Shown: piece after piece, positions 1 through 9,792 of the stretch
Numbering within the stretch: the first letter of the stretch is position 1
How the letters are laid out: the number at the start of each line of letters is the position of its first letter
Assembly (NCBI GenBank): GCA_015680685.1
Contig: MNCI01003443.1
Location: 75,509-108,348 of the forward strand
Length of the DNA stretch: 32,840 bases
Direction of reading: 5' to 3'
From: Gnetum montanum
Taxonomy: Eukaryota; Streptophyta; Gnetopsida; Gnetales; Gnetaceae
Made by a program: the position numbers and the translations under genes
Notes under the pieces: model-generated
The model's database searches: none
Seen by the model: the letters and a program-made list of their open reading frames with translations, nothing else
Told to the model about the DNA's origin: nothing

Positions 1-180
1 ATAGGTTTCGTTTAAAATAATAATGATAAATATTGCCTTGTTATATGTTCTTGGTTTAAACATATTATAATCTATATTATAAGAAAAGAAAAAAGAAAAT
101 TAATAGAATACTAAGATGTTGACTTATGCACAATATATAATTTGATTTCTAATATCTTTTTATATGATATGCATAACATG
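1..180. other. AT-rich DNA, nothing recognised
   Basis: Short AT-rich stretch before the LTR fragment. I see no coding region or repeat in it. The five bases before the LTR end (176-180) are ACATG. No partner target duplication can be tested because the LTR fragment is cut at the assembly junction at 315. Confidence 0.5.
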
Positions 181-314
181 TGATGAGTGGCGAGGTACCC
201 CTACACTCAACCATACGAATATGAGCATTACATGCACGATCCGGTTGAACTCCATAGACTAAGTGCCTACACGCCTTATAGAACACTTAAGGTTAATCGT
301 TCATTGTCTTCCCA
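181..314 (-). mobile_element. Truncated Athila-like LTR (3' end, minus orientation)
   Basis: Starts TGATGAGTGGCGAGG and continues with the same order of short blocks seen at 15956 and 32601: CTACACTCAACCATACGAA, then GATCCGGT, then GTCTTCCCA. It is also recognisable as the reverse complement of the 3' end of the LTRs of the plus-strand element E1 (end at 31366). Orientation follows from that comparison: the visible end is the 3' end of a minus-strand LTR. Homology stops at the single N at 315, so the rest of the LTR is lost at an assembly junction or was never present. Confidence 0.7.
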
Positions 315-315
315 N

Positions 316-1734
316 AATGAAACATAGGTACACCCCAAGATTTATAGAAGTATATAATTCAACACTATCTAGTAGAATTAAACCTATGACATTGGGCTAC
401 TAGCCTAAGACTTGTACAACTAGGCTAACACCTCATTGTTACATATTGTTGATTTTGGTATTGAACCATATTAAAATAAAAAAGAAAAGAAATTTAATGA
501 AAATATTTACAAATTTTAGAATGTCGAACATCTTCCTCCAAGTTATGTCATCTTATCAAGTTTTACTAATAAAGATCCCATTTTATGCATTGAAATTTTT
601 ACAAGTTCTCGTATTTTCTTTCCTGCAATAAAACATTAAAACATCATCAACTACAATTTATTGAACATTGTTATAGGAAAAATTTCAAATTAAAATACAA
701 ATTAAAATTAATTAAATTACAAATTAAATTACAAATTAAAATGTTAATTAAATTACAGTAAAATCATATAAAAATTAATAAAAAGTTATTACCAAGGTTT
801 GTACTTTATTTAGTTATAATTAGTCCAAAAAAAGGTTAATGAATCATGTATTCTTAACAATGATATAATAATAAGTCAAAATTAAAAAGTTGCTAGAATT
901 AAGAAGGTATAAAGTTTGTTCAATAAGGAACAAAACTTAAAATATAAAATAGAATAATTAAGGTGGTGTAGAATAAATGTAGAGGTGGTACTTTACAAAC
1001 ATTAAAAAATTCAGTTATTATTATTTGTAGAAGAAGGAAAGTACAAAATTAAAAGCATGTAAGAAGAGTTATGCATTAAGAAATTAATATGGATAGAAAG
1101 GGAAAAGCATATAGAAATTGGGGTTGACAAACCAATGCAACTAATGCCTCAATAACTATTTCCTTGATTGAAAAGGGATGAGAGAGTAGTTATTTTAATA
1201 CTCATCACTAATGAAATATATGATTAAAATTAGTGGGGATGACATCATAAAAATTGAAGGACATTCTTGTTTCTACAAACATATATTTCAAAAGTGCCTA
1301 TATATATTGGTATATCCTACAAGAACTTGATTTATACATAGAATATTATGACAAGCCTTTTAAGAAACTCACAACTAGTTAATTCAAATTAAGTTTAAAA
1401 AATTGATGTATGATTATAGAAAAGATTGATTGGAAGGGAAAGAAGAAAGTTGAAACTAAGATCTTTCTAGTAAATTTCAAAGTTACTAAATTTATAAAAA
1501 GCTATATTACAAAATATTTAAAAAAATTAAGCAAAAATCACAAAATAGAATTAAATAGAAATTTTTGAAAAAGAATATTAAAAGGTAACAATTTGTCAAT
1601 GCTAATGATGTTGCCTTAATTTCAAATTAAACAAAAGGATTGCAACAAATGCTTAATCCCCTTGATGACTTTTGTCGACATTCAAGAACAAAAATAAAAG
1701 TAAAAAAATTTGTTTTTTGGTATAGAAAATAAGA
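316..1734. other. AT-rich non-coding DNA
   Basis: Long AT-rich stretch with simple A- and T-runs and short local repeats such as the AAATTAAATTAC copies around 690-760. All reading frames are broken by stops every few tens of codons, and none of the short open frames matches a family I recognise. It may be very old repeat DNA. Confidence 0.5.
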
Positions 1735-2330
1735 TGTACAATTTTACTATAGGATATGAACATGTAGACATAGTTTCTTCTTGCAAATATGTTAGCCTAG
1801 AATGCTTCTACAATTACAAATGTGATCAGTGCATTATTTAAAGAGTTACAAAGAGTATTAAAGCCTTATTTGCTTTAAAAGCCAAATATAAGGAGAAAAC
1901 TACTTTGGCTTGGAATATTTGAAAATAATTGTATCATGCCATTGTTAAACTTACTATTATTTATGGATATGTTGTATGAGGTCTTGCTCTATCAAATAAA
2001 TAGAAGAAATTTAGAAGTTTTTTTCTCAATATATTTAAAGTGAAGAGAAAGACACAATATGATATTATACCTTTTAAAGCAAAGATGATGTCATTAGACA
2101 TTGAAGCTACTTGTTAGTTTATAGCCTATACTCATAATTTTTCTACATCTTCATTATATAAATATTCTAAAAGAGTAAAAATGAAAACTCATGGTAAAGG
2201 ATGACTTCATTAGGGAGTTCTATGGCATAATACATAGAATATTTAAGAGGACACTCTTTATTTTGATTCTAATCAAGTTTATAATTTAGTGAAGCAAGCA
2301 TTTCTAATTGAATAGTAGTGGGGAAGGCCT
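1735..2330 (+). pseudogene. LINE-type reverse transcriptase remnant (C-terminal part)
   Basis: Read in one frame across stops, the plus strand gives a succession that resembles the end of plant non-LTR retrotransposon RTs. A YEHVD...CKY block near 1756-1790 is followed by ALKAKYKEKTTLAW near 1869-1910 and AIVKLTIIYGYVV near 1940-1978 (family pattern: IV-PTI-YG-VVW). Then come NKxKKFRSF and FKVKRKTQYDIIP near 1996-2070, and a thumb-like helix-rich stretch to about 2330. At least ten in-frame stops break it. No endonuclease domain, poly-A tail or target duplication was found, so it is a fragment. The family assignment rests on recognising the motif order by eye. Confidence 0.55.
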
Positions 2331-2654
2331 TAATTCAAAGGCAAATTACTTATCTCATGCCATTTCTCATTTGTTGCAATGCACAATTAGTAAAGTAGCA
2401 ATCAGGTCTCCTTATTTAAGAGTCGAAACAAATAGGATGATGTCACAAAATTCCTAATGAAAAACAAATATCCAGGCTATGCAATATAAATAGTATACCA
2501 CATTTTCCTGCAATATTCTACATTAAAATACAGTAGATATAGATGAAATATTACATTTCTGAATTTCATTTTGTTTGAAATGTTACCAGGGTAATGTTCT
2601 TAATGATGTTTTTGAAACTCATAACATGTATATTTATAATGTCCAATACATTTA
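2331..2654. other. Non-coding, nothing recognised
   Basis: AT-rich DNA between the LINE remnant and a tandem repeat. It may include the tail of the LINE copy, but I see no clear poly-A end and no coding signal. Confidence 0.4.
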
Positions 2655-2659
2655 CAAGG

Positions 2660-2900
2660 TTTATATAATACAGTTTGGGTTTGAGTTTTGAAAAGTGAAA
2701 GGTTGCACTGAAATGATAGTTAAAAAAAATGTTACACGAGAGTTTTGGTTTGAGTTGCGAGTTGAGTTTTGGATGGTAAAAGGTTGGACTGAAAAGATAG
2801 TTAAAAAGAATGTTGCACTAAAGTTTCAGTTTTCGTTTTAAAAGGTAACTTAGGACAGGTTGGACCAGAAGGCAGTCAAGAAGAATGTTGCACTGAATTC
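2660..2900. repeat. Degenerate ~80-bp tandem repeat, about three units
   Basis: A unit beginning GGTTGCACTGAAATGATAG recurs at 2701, 2782 (GGTTGGACTGAAAAGATAG) and 2858 (GGTTGGACCAGAAGGCAGTC). Each is followed by a conserved AAGAATGTTGCACT-type block and a TTTGAGTT/TTTCAGTT-type spacer. Spacing between units is 81 and 76 bases. It lies about 300 bases beyond the stop codon of the ankyrin gene, possibly within or just past its transcript. Confidence 0.7.
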
Positions 2901-3190
2901 TGACAATGGGCAAAATTGAATTAAGTAAACAGATTTTCAGTCCATCATTAATTCAATAACAGAGACGATTTACTTGGAGAAAGAAATTTATAGTTTGGAA
3001 ACCAGCAAATTGAGCAGATGATCACCCATGGGTGACGGATTCCATTCGATTGAAGAATATAAAATAACCAAACATAAATAAGTATGGCTTTCCTTTTTAA
3101 AAAAATTAAAAACCTAGAAAAATTAACAGTTAATATAAAACATATATAACAACCGCTGAATCCTAACTTCCTCAGAAATCGAATTAAAGA

Positions 3191-3199
3191 GCTTACCTG
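3191..3199 (-). promoter_or_regulatory. Candidate 5' splice site just after the stop codon
   Basis: On the minus strand the stop TAA (3202-3200) is followed directly by CAG|GTAAGC, a near-perfect plant donor whose intron would start at 3196. It could mark an intron in the 3' untranslated region. I could not choose an acceptor with confidence; TTTTTCTAG ending near 3115 is one possibility. Confidence 0.45.
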
Positions 3200-5007
3200 T
3201 TATTCTTCTCTCTTAAGCTCAAGAAGATTATCAATAAAACTCTTGATTTTCTTCCACCCACCACTTCCGGATGAAGATCGCCGTGGCTGTGAGGCAACTC
3301 GTCCTACTAATTGTGAACCACTTCTGGATGAATGCCGCCGTGCTTGAGAGGCGACTCGGCCTACTACTTGTGAAGGCTGAGTGGAAGAATCAGCACAGCC
3401 CAACTTGTCTCTCAGACTTGTAATTGATCTACCAAGCTCTTCTCTGAACCTTCCGAAATTGAATGCCACCCGGATCATAAAATCAGACAGCAGTGGCAGC
3501 AGAGCCAGAATCTCATAGTACCCAGAAACAGGATTATGATCCGAAAACAGGGCTCTCAAGGCCTGTGCAAAAGAGCCCACAATGCATACTGATCCAACAC
3601 TAATGACGACATTCAAGTATTTCATTCTGAGCTTTGAACCAATGAGATAGCGTTCCAGGCTCATGAATCCCAGCAACATGTCTAATGTCAGAAAAATCAC
3701 CACCAGAATTGAGAGAGTCAAAGCCACAGTGTTAAGAAGCACAAACCATTGGAAATGCTTGTTTTCTCGTAGATTTGGCTTCCCTGAAGAATCTGTCCCT
3801 CCTGGCACACAAAGCACACCCTGGTAGCTAATTGTTGCCAGTAAAACTGCTGTGACTGATAGCCATGTAAAGCTAGCGCTGATTTCTTGCTTGCGCTTCC
3901 TGTCTTGCTGTTTATTTGCCATTTTCACCACTTTTGTTGCCAGTGCTTTCTGAGCAGGGTTTTTGGCTTTTGAAATCCTTGGCAGCGCGTTCACAAATTT
4001 GCCCAGCGCCTGCAAGCAAAATGAGTCAAACTTCAGAGTTTGTATTGCCTTATTTTCAAAAAGGAATACCGCAGGGCAGCAAACCAGGCAACAGGGTCCA
4101 AATGGGGGATTCACATGTCAGAGATCAATGAAATGAAAAGAGGATTACACTTTCGTCCAGTTTTTTAGCCATGTCGATGAAGGTTTCGCCGTTCTCATCA
4201 GCTGACAGCGTCAAATGTTCCCACCCCTTTTGCTTGAGCAGATGGCAACTTATCTTCTCGTTTTTGTGTTCCAAAGCAATGTGCAGCGCATTTCTTTCGT
4301 GCTTGTCTACCATGAACATAAGTAGTGGAAATTTCTCCAGAAGCAACTTGAGAGCATCCAAATTTCCTCTCCTGGCAGCTATATGGATGGGGTAATCCCC
4401 TGCACTGTCTGGACTGAATGCCAATATCTGCAGCTCATGCTCATCATGCTTTTGAAGGTCAATGATTGTCTCCACCATTCCTGCATCATCAAAACCCAAA
4501 ACCAAAAACCCTGCCGAATTTTGAGGCTGCCGAGATATTTGAGGCAAACATCGTTGCGGGTAATGAAATCAAACCGATTATATTGTTGTGGATGGCCAAA
4601 AACAGAGTCAAACACATACCAGGAACGCCGCTCTGTACTGCAGCATGGAGACAGCCATGGTGGTACTTCTGACGAGGGATGGACTCAGTTATGTGACAAT
4701 TCCAGAGCTTCTCGACCATGGATGAATCGCCATTTTCACAGGCTACAAGAAGTGGGTACTTTTCCATAGAGTTTGGCACAAATGCAAGTGCCGGTGTCCT
4801 CATCAGAAGATCTTGTGCCTTACCTTCGTCCCGCAACAGCACGGCAAAATGGAGCTCTGTATTTCCTTGAGTTCCTGAGAGCTCAATCTCTGGCTCTTTC
4901 CTGCTCCTGATTCTCTGAACAACAACATTATTATGATTCTTCTGACTGGGGACGTCAGGAAGCGATGACGCCACTATTGGATCCATAAGTACAATAATAT
5001 CAGACAT
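3200..5007 (-). CDS. Ankyrin-repeat PGG-domain membrane protein (ACD6/ITN1-like), three exons
   Basis: Exons on the minus strand are 5007-4620, 4480-4149 and 4009-3200 (388, 332 and 810 nt), giving 509 residues. The phases agree: the first junction is phase 1 and the second phase 0. Donors are G|GTATGT and AGT|GTAATC; acceptors are GATGCAG|G and GCTTGCAG|G. Ankyrin-type repeats begin near residues 48, 82, 117, 155, 190 and 225 (for example TELHFAV, GCLHAAVQSG, DYPIHIAARRGN, RNALHIALEH). The PGG domain follows: helices near 287-306, 327-353, 371-391 and 404-425, with VPGG at 308-311 after the first. The Ser/Arg-rich cytosolic tail holds a 19-residue duplication. Family members act at membranes in defence and salt or ABA signalling; this copy's own role is unknown. 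The first ATG downstream of an in-frame TAG (5086-5088) was taken as start. No in-frame stop or missing segment is seen, so it may be functional. Confidence 0.88.
3261..3374 (-). repeat. 57-bp in-frame tandem duplication in exon 3
   Basis: Two adjacent 57-bp copies (3261-3317 and 3318-3374) both start CCACTTC-GGATGAA and end TTGTGAA on the plus strand. They encode two 19-residue units with the core VGRVASQ at residues 456-462 and 475-481, followed by Arg/Ser-rich stretches. The length is a multiple of three, so the frame is kept. Confidence 0.9.
4010..4148 (-). other. Intron 2 of the ankyrin/PGG gene (139 nt, phase 0)
   Basis: Begins GTAATCCTC at 4148 and ends TTTTGCTTGCAG at 4010 on the minus strand. 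It joins MAKKLDES to ALGKFVNALPR, the usual linker between the last ankyrin unit and the PGG domain. The acceptor is strong and the donor ordinary. A GTGTAA donor three bases upstream would put the third exon out of frame. Confidence 0.8.
4481..4619 (-). other. Intron 1 of the ankyrin/PGG gene (139 nt, phase 1)
   Basis: Begins GTATGTGTTTG at 4619 and ends TTTTGATGATGCAG at 4481 on the minus strand. Removing it joins HAAVQSGVP to MVETIIDLQ through a split Gly codon and rebuilds a proper ankyrin repeat. Reading through instead gives residues unlike any ankyrin repeat. Confidence 0.88.
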
Positions 5008-5161
5008 AGCGTACGACGATACTCGCAAATATTCCCAAAAAACCTGAAACAGTGCCCTCCGATTGCTTTCTTTCCCGTCTGTCGTCTATGATTGATCCGA
5101 CTGTAACCTTGATTTGTAAGGAAGCAAGCATTCAGTGCAAGTCTCTGGCGCTTATGTTACG

Positions 5162-5169
5162 TTTATATA
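5162..5169 (-). promoter_or_regulatory. TATA box of the ankyrin/PGG gene
   Basis: TATATAAA on the minus strand, about 155 bases upstream of the ATG at 5007. A start of transcription about 30 bases downstream would give a 5' untranslated leader of roughly 120-130 bases containing the in-frame TAG at 5086-5088, which fits ATG 5007 as the initiator. Confidence 0.6.
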
Positions 5170-5211
5170 CAAGTATAACAAATCCAAGCAGTACACTATA
5201 CGGCATCTGTT

Positions 5212-5326
5212 TGTTTCTTGGATGATTCCATAAAATCACAAGGAAAGACACCAACGGTGAAATGTTCTGTTTCTTGGATGCTTCCATAAAATCGCGAGGA
5301 AAGACACGATCAACAGTGAAATGTTA
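5212..5326. repeat. Tandem duplication in the promoter (56-59-bp units)
   Basis: Copy 1 (5212-5267) and copy 2 (5268 to about 5326) both read TGTTTCTTGGATG, CTTCCATAAAATC or ATTCCATAAAATC, GGAAAGACAC and GTGAAATGTT. They lie immediately upstream of the TATA box (nearest edge about 43 bases away), so they could carry a doubled transcription-factor site. Which factor, if any, cannot be told from the sequence. Confidence 0.8.
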
Positions 5327-6054
5327 AGACAATAGTGCGTTCTGCATGTTTGAATAAACAACGTACGACTGACATCTCCATTTCTGCTGATCTCTAATTA
5401 AATTCTGAACTCTGAGCAACTCGAGTGAAGTTAAAGAAGCCCCTAATCCAGCTGCTTAATAAAAGATTATTGCAATATTGAAATCCAATCTCGTACGCTT
5501 ATTGGTGACGGCCGCCGACAGTAGAGGTATGCTCTCGTCAGACATCTATACGCCACTGTCTTCGTCATAACCCATACACGAAACACCAAACATGAAACCA
5601 CATCATCAGTAACTTGTTCATCAAGGTACAGGGAAACAGCTTAGCTGCTGTGTTTATCTGCTCTACGCTTCTGCTTGAGCGACAGGAAGTTTCCCTGCAT
5701 CTGCCAAACCTCCGGAAAAGTCCGGACGTTGAACAGAGATTTATAAAAGTTTCTGGTTACCAAGAACCAGATGCATTGATAATTTCCTGTAAACAACTGA
5801 TGAAGTATCAAGGATGGCAGCCTGTAAATTCAAACTGACATTGCCACGAACTGGGATAAAAAAACATAGGATGCAAAACGACGAACCAAAGTTCGCAAAT
5901 GTTTGCATTGTGCTTGCCAACAAGGACGAGAGATTTCTCACGAAGGTTCATTAGTATTAATTTTCCAGGTCGTTGATAGAGGACCCTAATTCAGCCCTCT
6001 TGTCTGGAGTCGACCACCAAAAAGTCTGCCTCAGGAATTTTAAAAAAACTATTG
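5327..6054. other. Upstream intergenic region, less AT-rich, no gene recognised
   Basis: Base composition is visibly more balanced than in the flanks, similar to the ankyrin gene. A 74-codon plus-strand frame (5614-5838) and a 66-codon minus-strand frame (5741-5941) are open. Neither resembles a known domain, and neither has an obvious promoter or splice context. This is probably the distal promoter or ancestral flank of the ankyrin/PGG gene. Confidence 0.4.
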
Positions 6055-6116
6055 CTACGGAATAAACGGTTATTGTTTTGAGAGTCTACGGAATAAACGG
6101 TTATTGTTTTGAGGGT
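6055..6116. repeat. 31-bp tandem duplication
   Basis: Two adjacent copies (6055-6085 and 6086-6116) start CTACGGAATAAACGG and end TTTTGAGAGT or TTTTGAGGGT; one base differs. No coding context. It marks about where the more balanced gene-flank composition gives way to AT-rich DNA. Confidence 0.9.
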
Positions 6117-7828
6117 TAATGATTTGTCTTTTTTAAATGTAGTGATGGATTTCTATATGTGCAGCATTGCATAGGTTACCCAGGAGCAGTTGTTGACATT
6201 TTCTTCCATGTGTGAGTAGTCAAATATGAAAAGTAATAACATAGTAGTTGCGGATTATGAGGGACCTATGCTTTGTTATATATGGAGGTTTGTTTCTTAT
6301 ATACTAGGCTTTAAAGTTGGTAATGATATATTATATATTAAGCTTTGAAAGGTTGTAATAGCAAATTCCTAAGTTCTTAGAAGAGAAGTTTTTTCAAGTG
6401 TAGTATATGTTTTTTTAGTTGATGATTATACTTTTTTTTTCTTAGATAAATTATTACTTAACTGTTAATACAAAGTTCTATGATTGGTATGCTTATTTGA
6501 TTTGTTTATTATTAGAAATTTTTATATATAATTTTGATTTTAATAGAAATATTTTTATTTTATCTAATGTTTATTTTATTTAGAGACTTGGGACATTCAT
6601 TTGGAATGATGGAAAGGTGATCATTTCTCAAGTTGAAGACTTGGGTGTAGACGCTCAAAAAGATTAGGCTTTGGCTCATCCACCAACCCTCCCAAGACCC
6701 TACTTAGTGGAATGAGCATTGTGGCTTGAGTGACTATCCTTTTTTGTTTTAGAGTCTTATATATTTACTTATTTTTAGGGTTGATAGTAACACCATATCA
6801 AAGTGGAAAGGACGCTTTGAATATATTGGAAAATTTTAAAAATGTTATTTGATATAATAGTGACTGGCATTCATATGGCTTTAGTAGATGGTTTCAAATT
6901 ATCGAAATATGTTAAAGTGGACATATATGTACATGTGTTAAGTAAGTTGGCATTTATTTTAATTTAATTATTTAAGTAAAGATTTTCTTGAACAAGCTTT
7001 AAGCTTATTAATTTGGTTAATTTTAGTGATATCTATATATAGAGAGAAAGGAACTTTGATAAAATCATTCATCCATATGACATATTATAATGTTTTGAAA
7101 CTTATTGTATTACAAGATGTATAAAATATTTGGCAAAAATGTTATTAGAAGAAAGAAATAGATAAATTTTATATGAAAGAAAGAAGTAAACCAAAAAAAT
7201 ATTACAAATCAAAATAAGAGAAAAACCAAAGTTTTTGATGCAAGGAACTTGAATGTATGCCTCTTAATGTAATACAAGTCTTGGGAGTTAATAGTAAGTA
7301 TTTATATTTCTAGACATGAAGTGTTGTAGCCAATGTCAGTCATGAAGGGGGCCTCAAAATTGAAATCAAAGTGTGGTAATGTAAATGCTAGACCAAATGC
7401 TAGACTTGTTAAGTTTGAATGATGGACAGGAAAGACGATTATTGATAAGGTTGACTTGAATTAATAAAATGATATTAAAAACTAGTTTGGTAACAATGGA
7501 GATTATTGATGGGGTGAAAATAAATGCTTTATGAAATATGAACAGGTGCAATAGTATATAATTTTTGTAAAAAATTCATAACAAGAGGTCATTACATTCA
7601 TGTATGACCTTACAATTTATAGGAAATGATTAAGGTCATACTTGGGAAATTTGACAATACATTGCCCATAATAAAAAGTAAGAAATGTATGCAAAATAAA
7701 GGTGAATTAGGGTAAAAATAGATTACATTTGCCCATCAACTCAAGAAAATAAATAAAATTATTTTGACTTTAAAACTTTTTTCTTCATGCAGATAGTGGC
7801 ATTATGTACTATTATTAACAATAGTAAG
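6117..7828. other. AT-rich non-coding DNA (apart from the short repeat at 6610-6712)
   Basis: T- and A-rich DNA with local imperfect repeats such as the TAGGCTTTAAAGTTGGTAAT and AAGCTTTGAAAGGTTGTAAT pair near 6306-6360. No open frame above about 60 codons has recognisable content. Probably decayed repeat DNA. Confidence 0.5.
6610..6712. repeat. SINE-like short repeat, copy 1
   Basis: Shares with 7829-7931 the ordered blocks ATCATTTCTCAAGT, GAAGAC, TTAGGCTTT, CTCATCC and CCTCCCAAGAC. The second copy keeps GGTTCAAGCC, which fits an RNA polymerase III B box; here the corresponding stretch is GGTGTAGACG. No A box, tail or target duplication was established. Calling it a SINE is an inference. Confidence 0.4.
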
Positions 7829-7931
7829 ATGCTCATTTCTCAAGTCAAAGACCTAGGTTCAAGCCAAAGTATCATGAATTAAAGCAATTAGGCTTTTGCT
7901 TATCCTTTAATCCTCCCAAGACTTACCATCA
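7829..7931. repeat. SINE-like short repeat, copy 2
   Basis: Better preserved of the two copies: GCTCATTTCTCAAGTC, then GACCTAGGTTCAAGCC (B-box-like), then TTAGGCTTTTGCTTATCC and CCTCCCAAGACTTAC. It abuts the distal end of the copia gag remnant, so the copia sequence may have been broken here. Confidence 0.4.
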
Positions 7932-7935
7932 CTTA

Positions 7936-9739
7936 CCTTGCTTGCTTTCTAGCATGAACATGATTAATGGAGTTTGAGATAAGGTCTTCCATCATAGAGT
8001 GCCTCCTTACCATGCAACTTTCCTTTTCTTTCATCAACACTTTTGTATGTATCCTCAAACTCATTTGAGATTCCTTCTTTGTCATGTTCATGTTCTTCAA
8101 AGTGGAAGGACTCATAATTTTTGATAGTTATAGGTCCTTATCCCTTGATTTCATTAGAGACTATCCCTTTCTCTTGCTCATCTGTTCTTCATGCTTTTAT
8201 ACCCTACAAGATACACGTACTAGACTTCTCTTGACAAGGCCAAGTAGTCACATTATTTTTCTCTATATATGGATGATAATACCCTTGTTCATGACCACAT
8301 ATTTTACAACAAAAATATAAAGTATCTCTAACTTGGATAGGATTATCAAACCTGGTCTTGCATCTTCTTTTAGATGATATTGAACTTGTACAAGCATTCT
8401 TTTGGGAGACCTCCTCTTGATTGTTGTTTTTGTGTTGATTTTAATACTTTTCCTCATTTTTACTCCTTGCATATTGTGTATCCCTACAATTTTGCTCATC
8501 CAAGTGGGTTAGTAATTAAACCTTAGCTTTTACATTTGAGAGTTTATTTTCTAGAGTAGAGCATAAAGTATAAAGTTCAAAGATTTTTCTATGCAAATTT
8601 TTCTTTATCTTTTTAAGTAGATACTATAGAGTAATAATTTCTTTCCATAATTCATTATGCCTTTCATCAATTTCACCTCTAGATTCAAGAAGGAATTCTG
8701 TGGAATCTCAATTTGTGAGGGCCATGCATATGAGATGTGAGTTCTTTGTAGCATCATCTACCTCTTCTTCACTTTGATCATCATCCCAGCTAGTGTAGAA
8801 GTTGTTCTTTTTGGACTCAACTTTGGATTGATCCCTCTTTTGAAACTTGCCAAAACTAGAACAATCGAAGGCCATAAGGCCTCTTCCACCACAAACCCAA
8901 CATTTTATAGCAGATGCATCAATATCTAAATTTTTAAAATTCTCATCGTTTTCTTTTTCTTTGATGTTGGATTGATTTGAGCTTGGTTGATTGAAGCTGA
9001 TGCCTTTTCTAGCTAGTAGTCTTTGAACTCTCCTTGATAGGAGGGTCAATTCATCTTCACTATCTCCTTTGATGAAGATTTGAGGGTGATGGACTTTTCT
9101 TTAATTGCACCTTCACTAATGAGATTCACTCATAAGCAATAAGTGCACTTTGAAGCTCTTCAAATTTCAACACCGAAAAGTCTTTGATTTCCTTCATGGC
9201 TATTACCTTAGGTCTAAATTTGAGTTGCAAGGTTCTTATCATCTTTATGTAACATTACTTTTGGATAGATTCTTACTAGTACTACTAATTTATACAACAA
9301 GATTGTTTGTCCTAGAGAAGTAGTCATTAATCTTTTCTCCTTCCCTCATTTTCAATTTTTCATATTCACTTTGCAACACTAGAAGTTTTAATTGTTTTAC
9401 AACTGATGTACCTTCATAGGTTACTTCTAATGTTTTCCAAATTTCTTTATCAATCTTACATCCAACTACTTTATTAAATTTAGATTTTCTCAAAGCACAA
9501 TAAAGATAATTCTTTGCTTTAGAATCAAACATGAACTTATCTCTTTCAACTTGCATCTATTTGCTTCTTAGCTTGGTAGCTGATTTGTTGCTATCAATGG
9601 ATGGTGCATAACCTTCAAGAATATATTCTTAGACTTTGAATTCCATGGATTCAAAGAATGCTTACATTCTTACTTTTTAATATGCAAAGTCAATTGCATT
9701 GAAAATTGGTGGCTTGGTGTAGGATGTCCCATCCATCAT
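7936..9739 (-). pseudogene. Copia gag (broken)
   Basis: The N-terminus MMDGTSYTKPPIFNAIDF (from 9739) is typical of plant copia gag. The gag core follows at about 9620-9290, with GCKIDKEIWKTLEVTYEGT and LQSEYEKLKMREGEKINDYF. A zinc knuckle at 8861-8902 reads CWVC-GGRG-L-MAFD-C, where the usual His is Leu. An acidic stretch DDDQSEEEVDDAT comes next, then a Glu/Lys-rich segment. A second Cys-rich patch, CCKICGHEQGYYH, lies near 8290-8320. At least two frameshifts (between 9290 and 9049, and after 8700) and several stops disrupt it. In an active element it would form the virus-like particle that packages the RNA; this copy cannot. Confidence 0.75.
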
Positions 9740-9778
9740 TCACTCTTGAGAAGTGAAGCATGAACTTGAGAGTACTAG

Positions 9779-9790
9779 GCTCCAATACCA
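9779..9790 (-). other. Copia primer binding site (initiator tRNA-Met type)
   Basis: Minus strand TGGTATTGGAGC against the canonical TGGTATCAGAGC; two bases differ. It lies two bases inside the LTR end and 40 bases before the gag ATG, the expected place. Confidence 0.8.
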
Positions 9791-9792
9791 CT

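Noticed and set aside
4489-4619. Exon 1 read through to 4489 as part of the protein
   Set aside because: The residues do not fit an ankyrin repeat, whereas splicing at G|GTATGT to GCAG|G restores one with matching phase.
4383-4769. 128-codon plus-strand frame across the ankyrin gene
   Set aside because: Antisense to exons whose splicing and ankyrin repeats are convincing.
5026-5028. Start of the ankyrin protein at 5028
   Set aside because: The codon there is TTG; the first ATG after the in-frame stop at 5086-5088 is at 5007.
7829-7931. tRNA gene suggested by GGTTCAAGCC
   Set aside because: No cloverleaf can be folded around it; at most a SINE-type B box.
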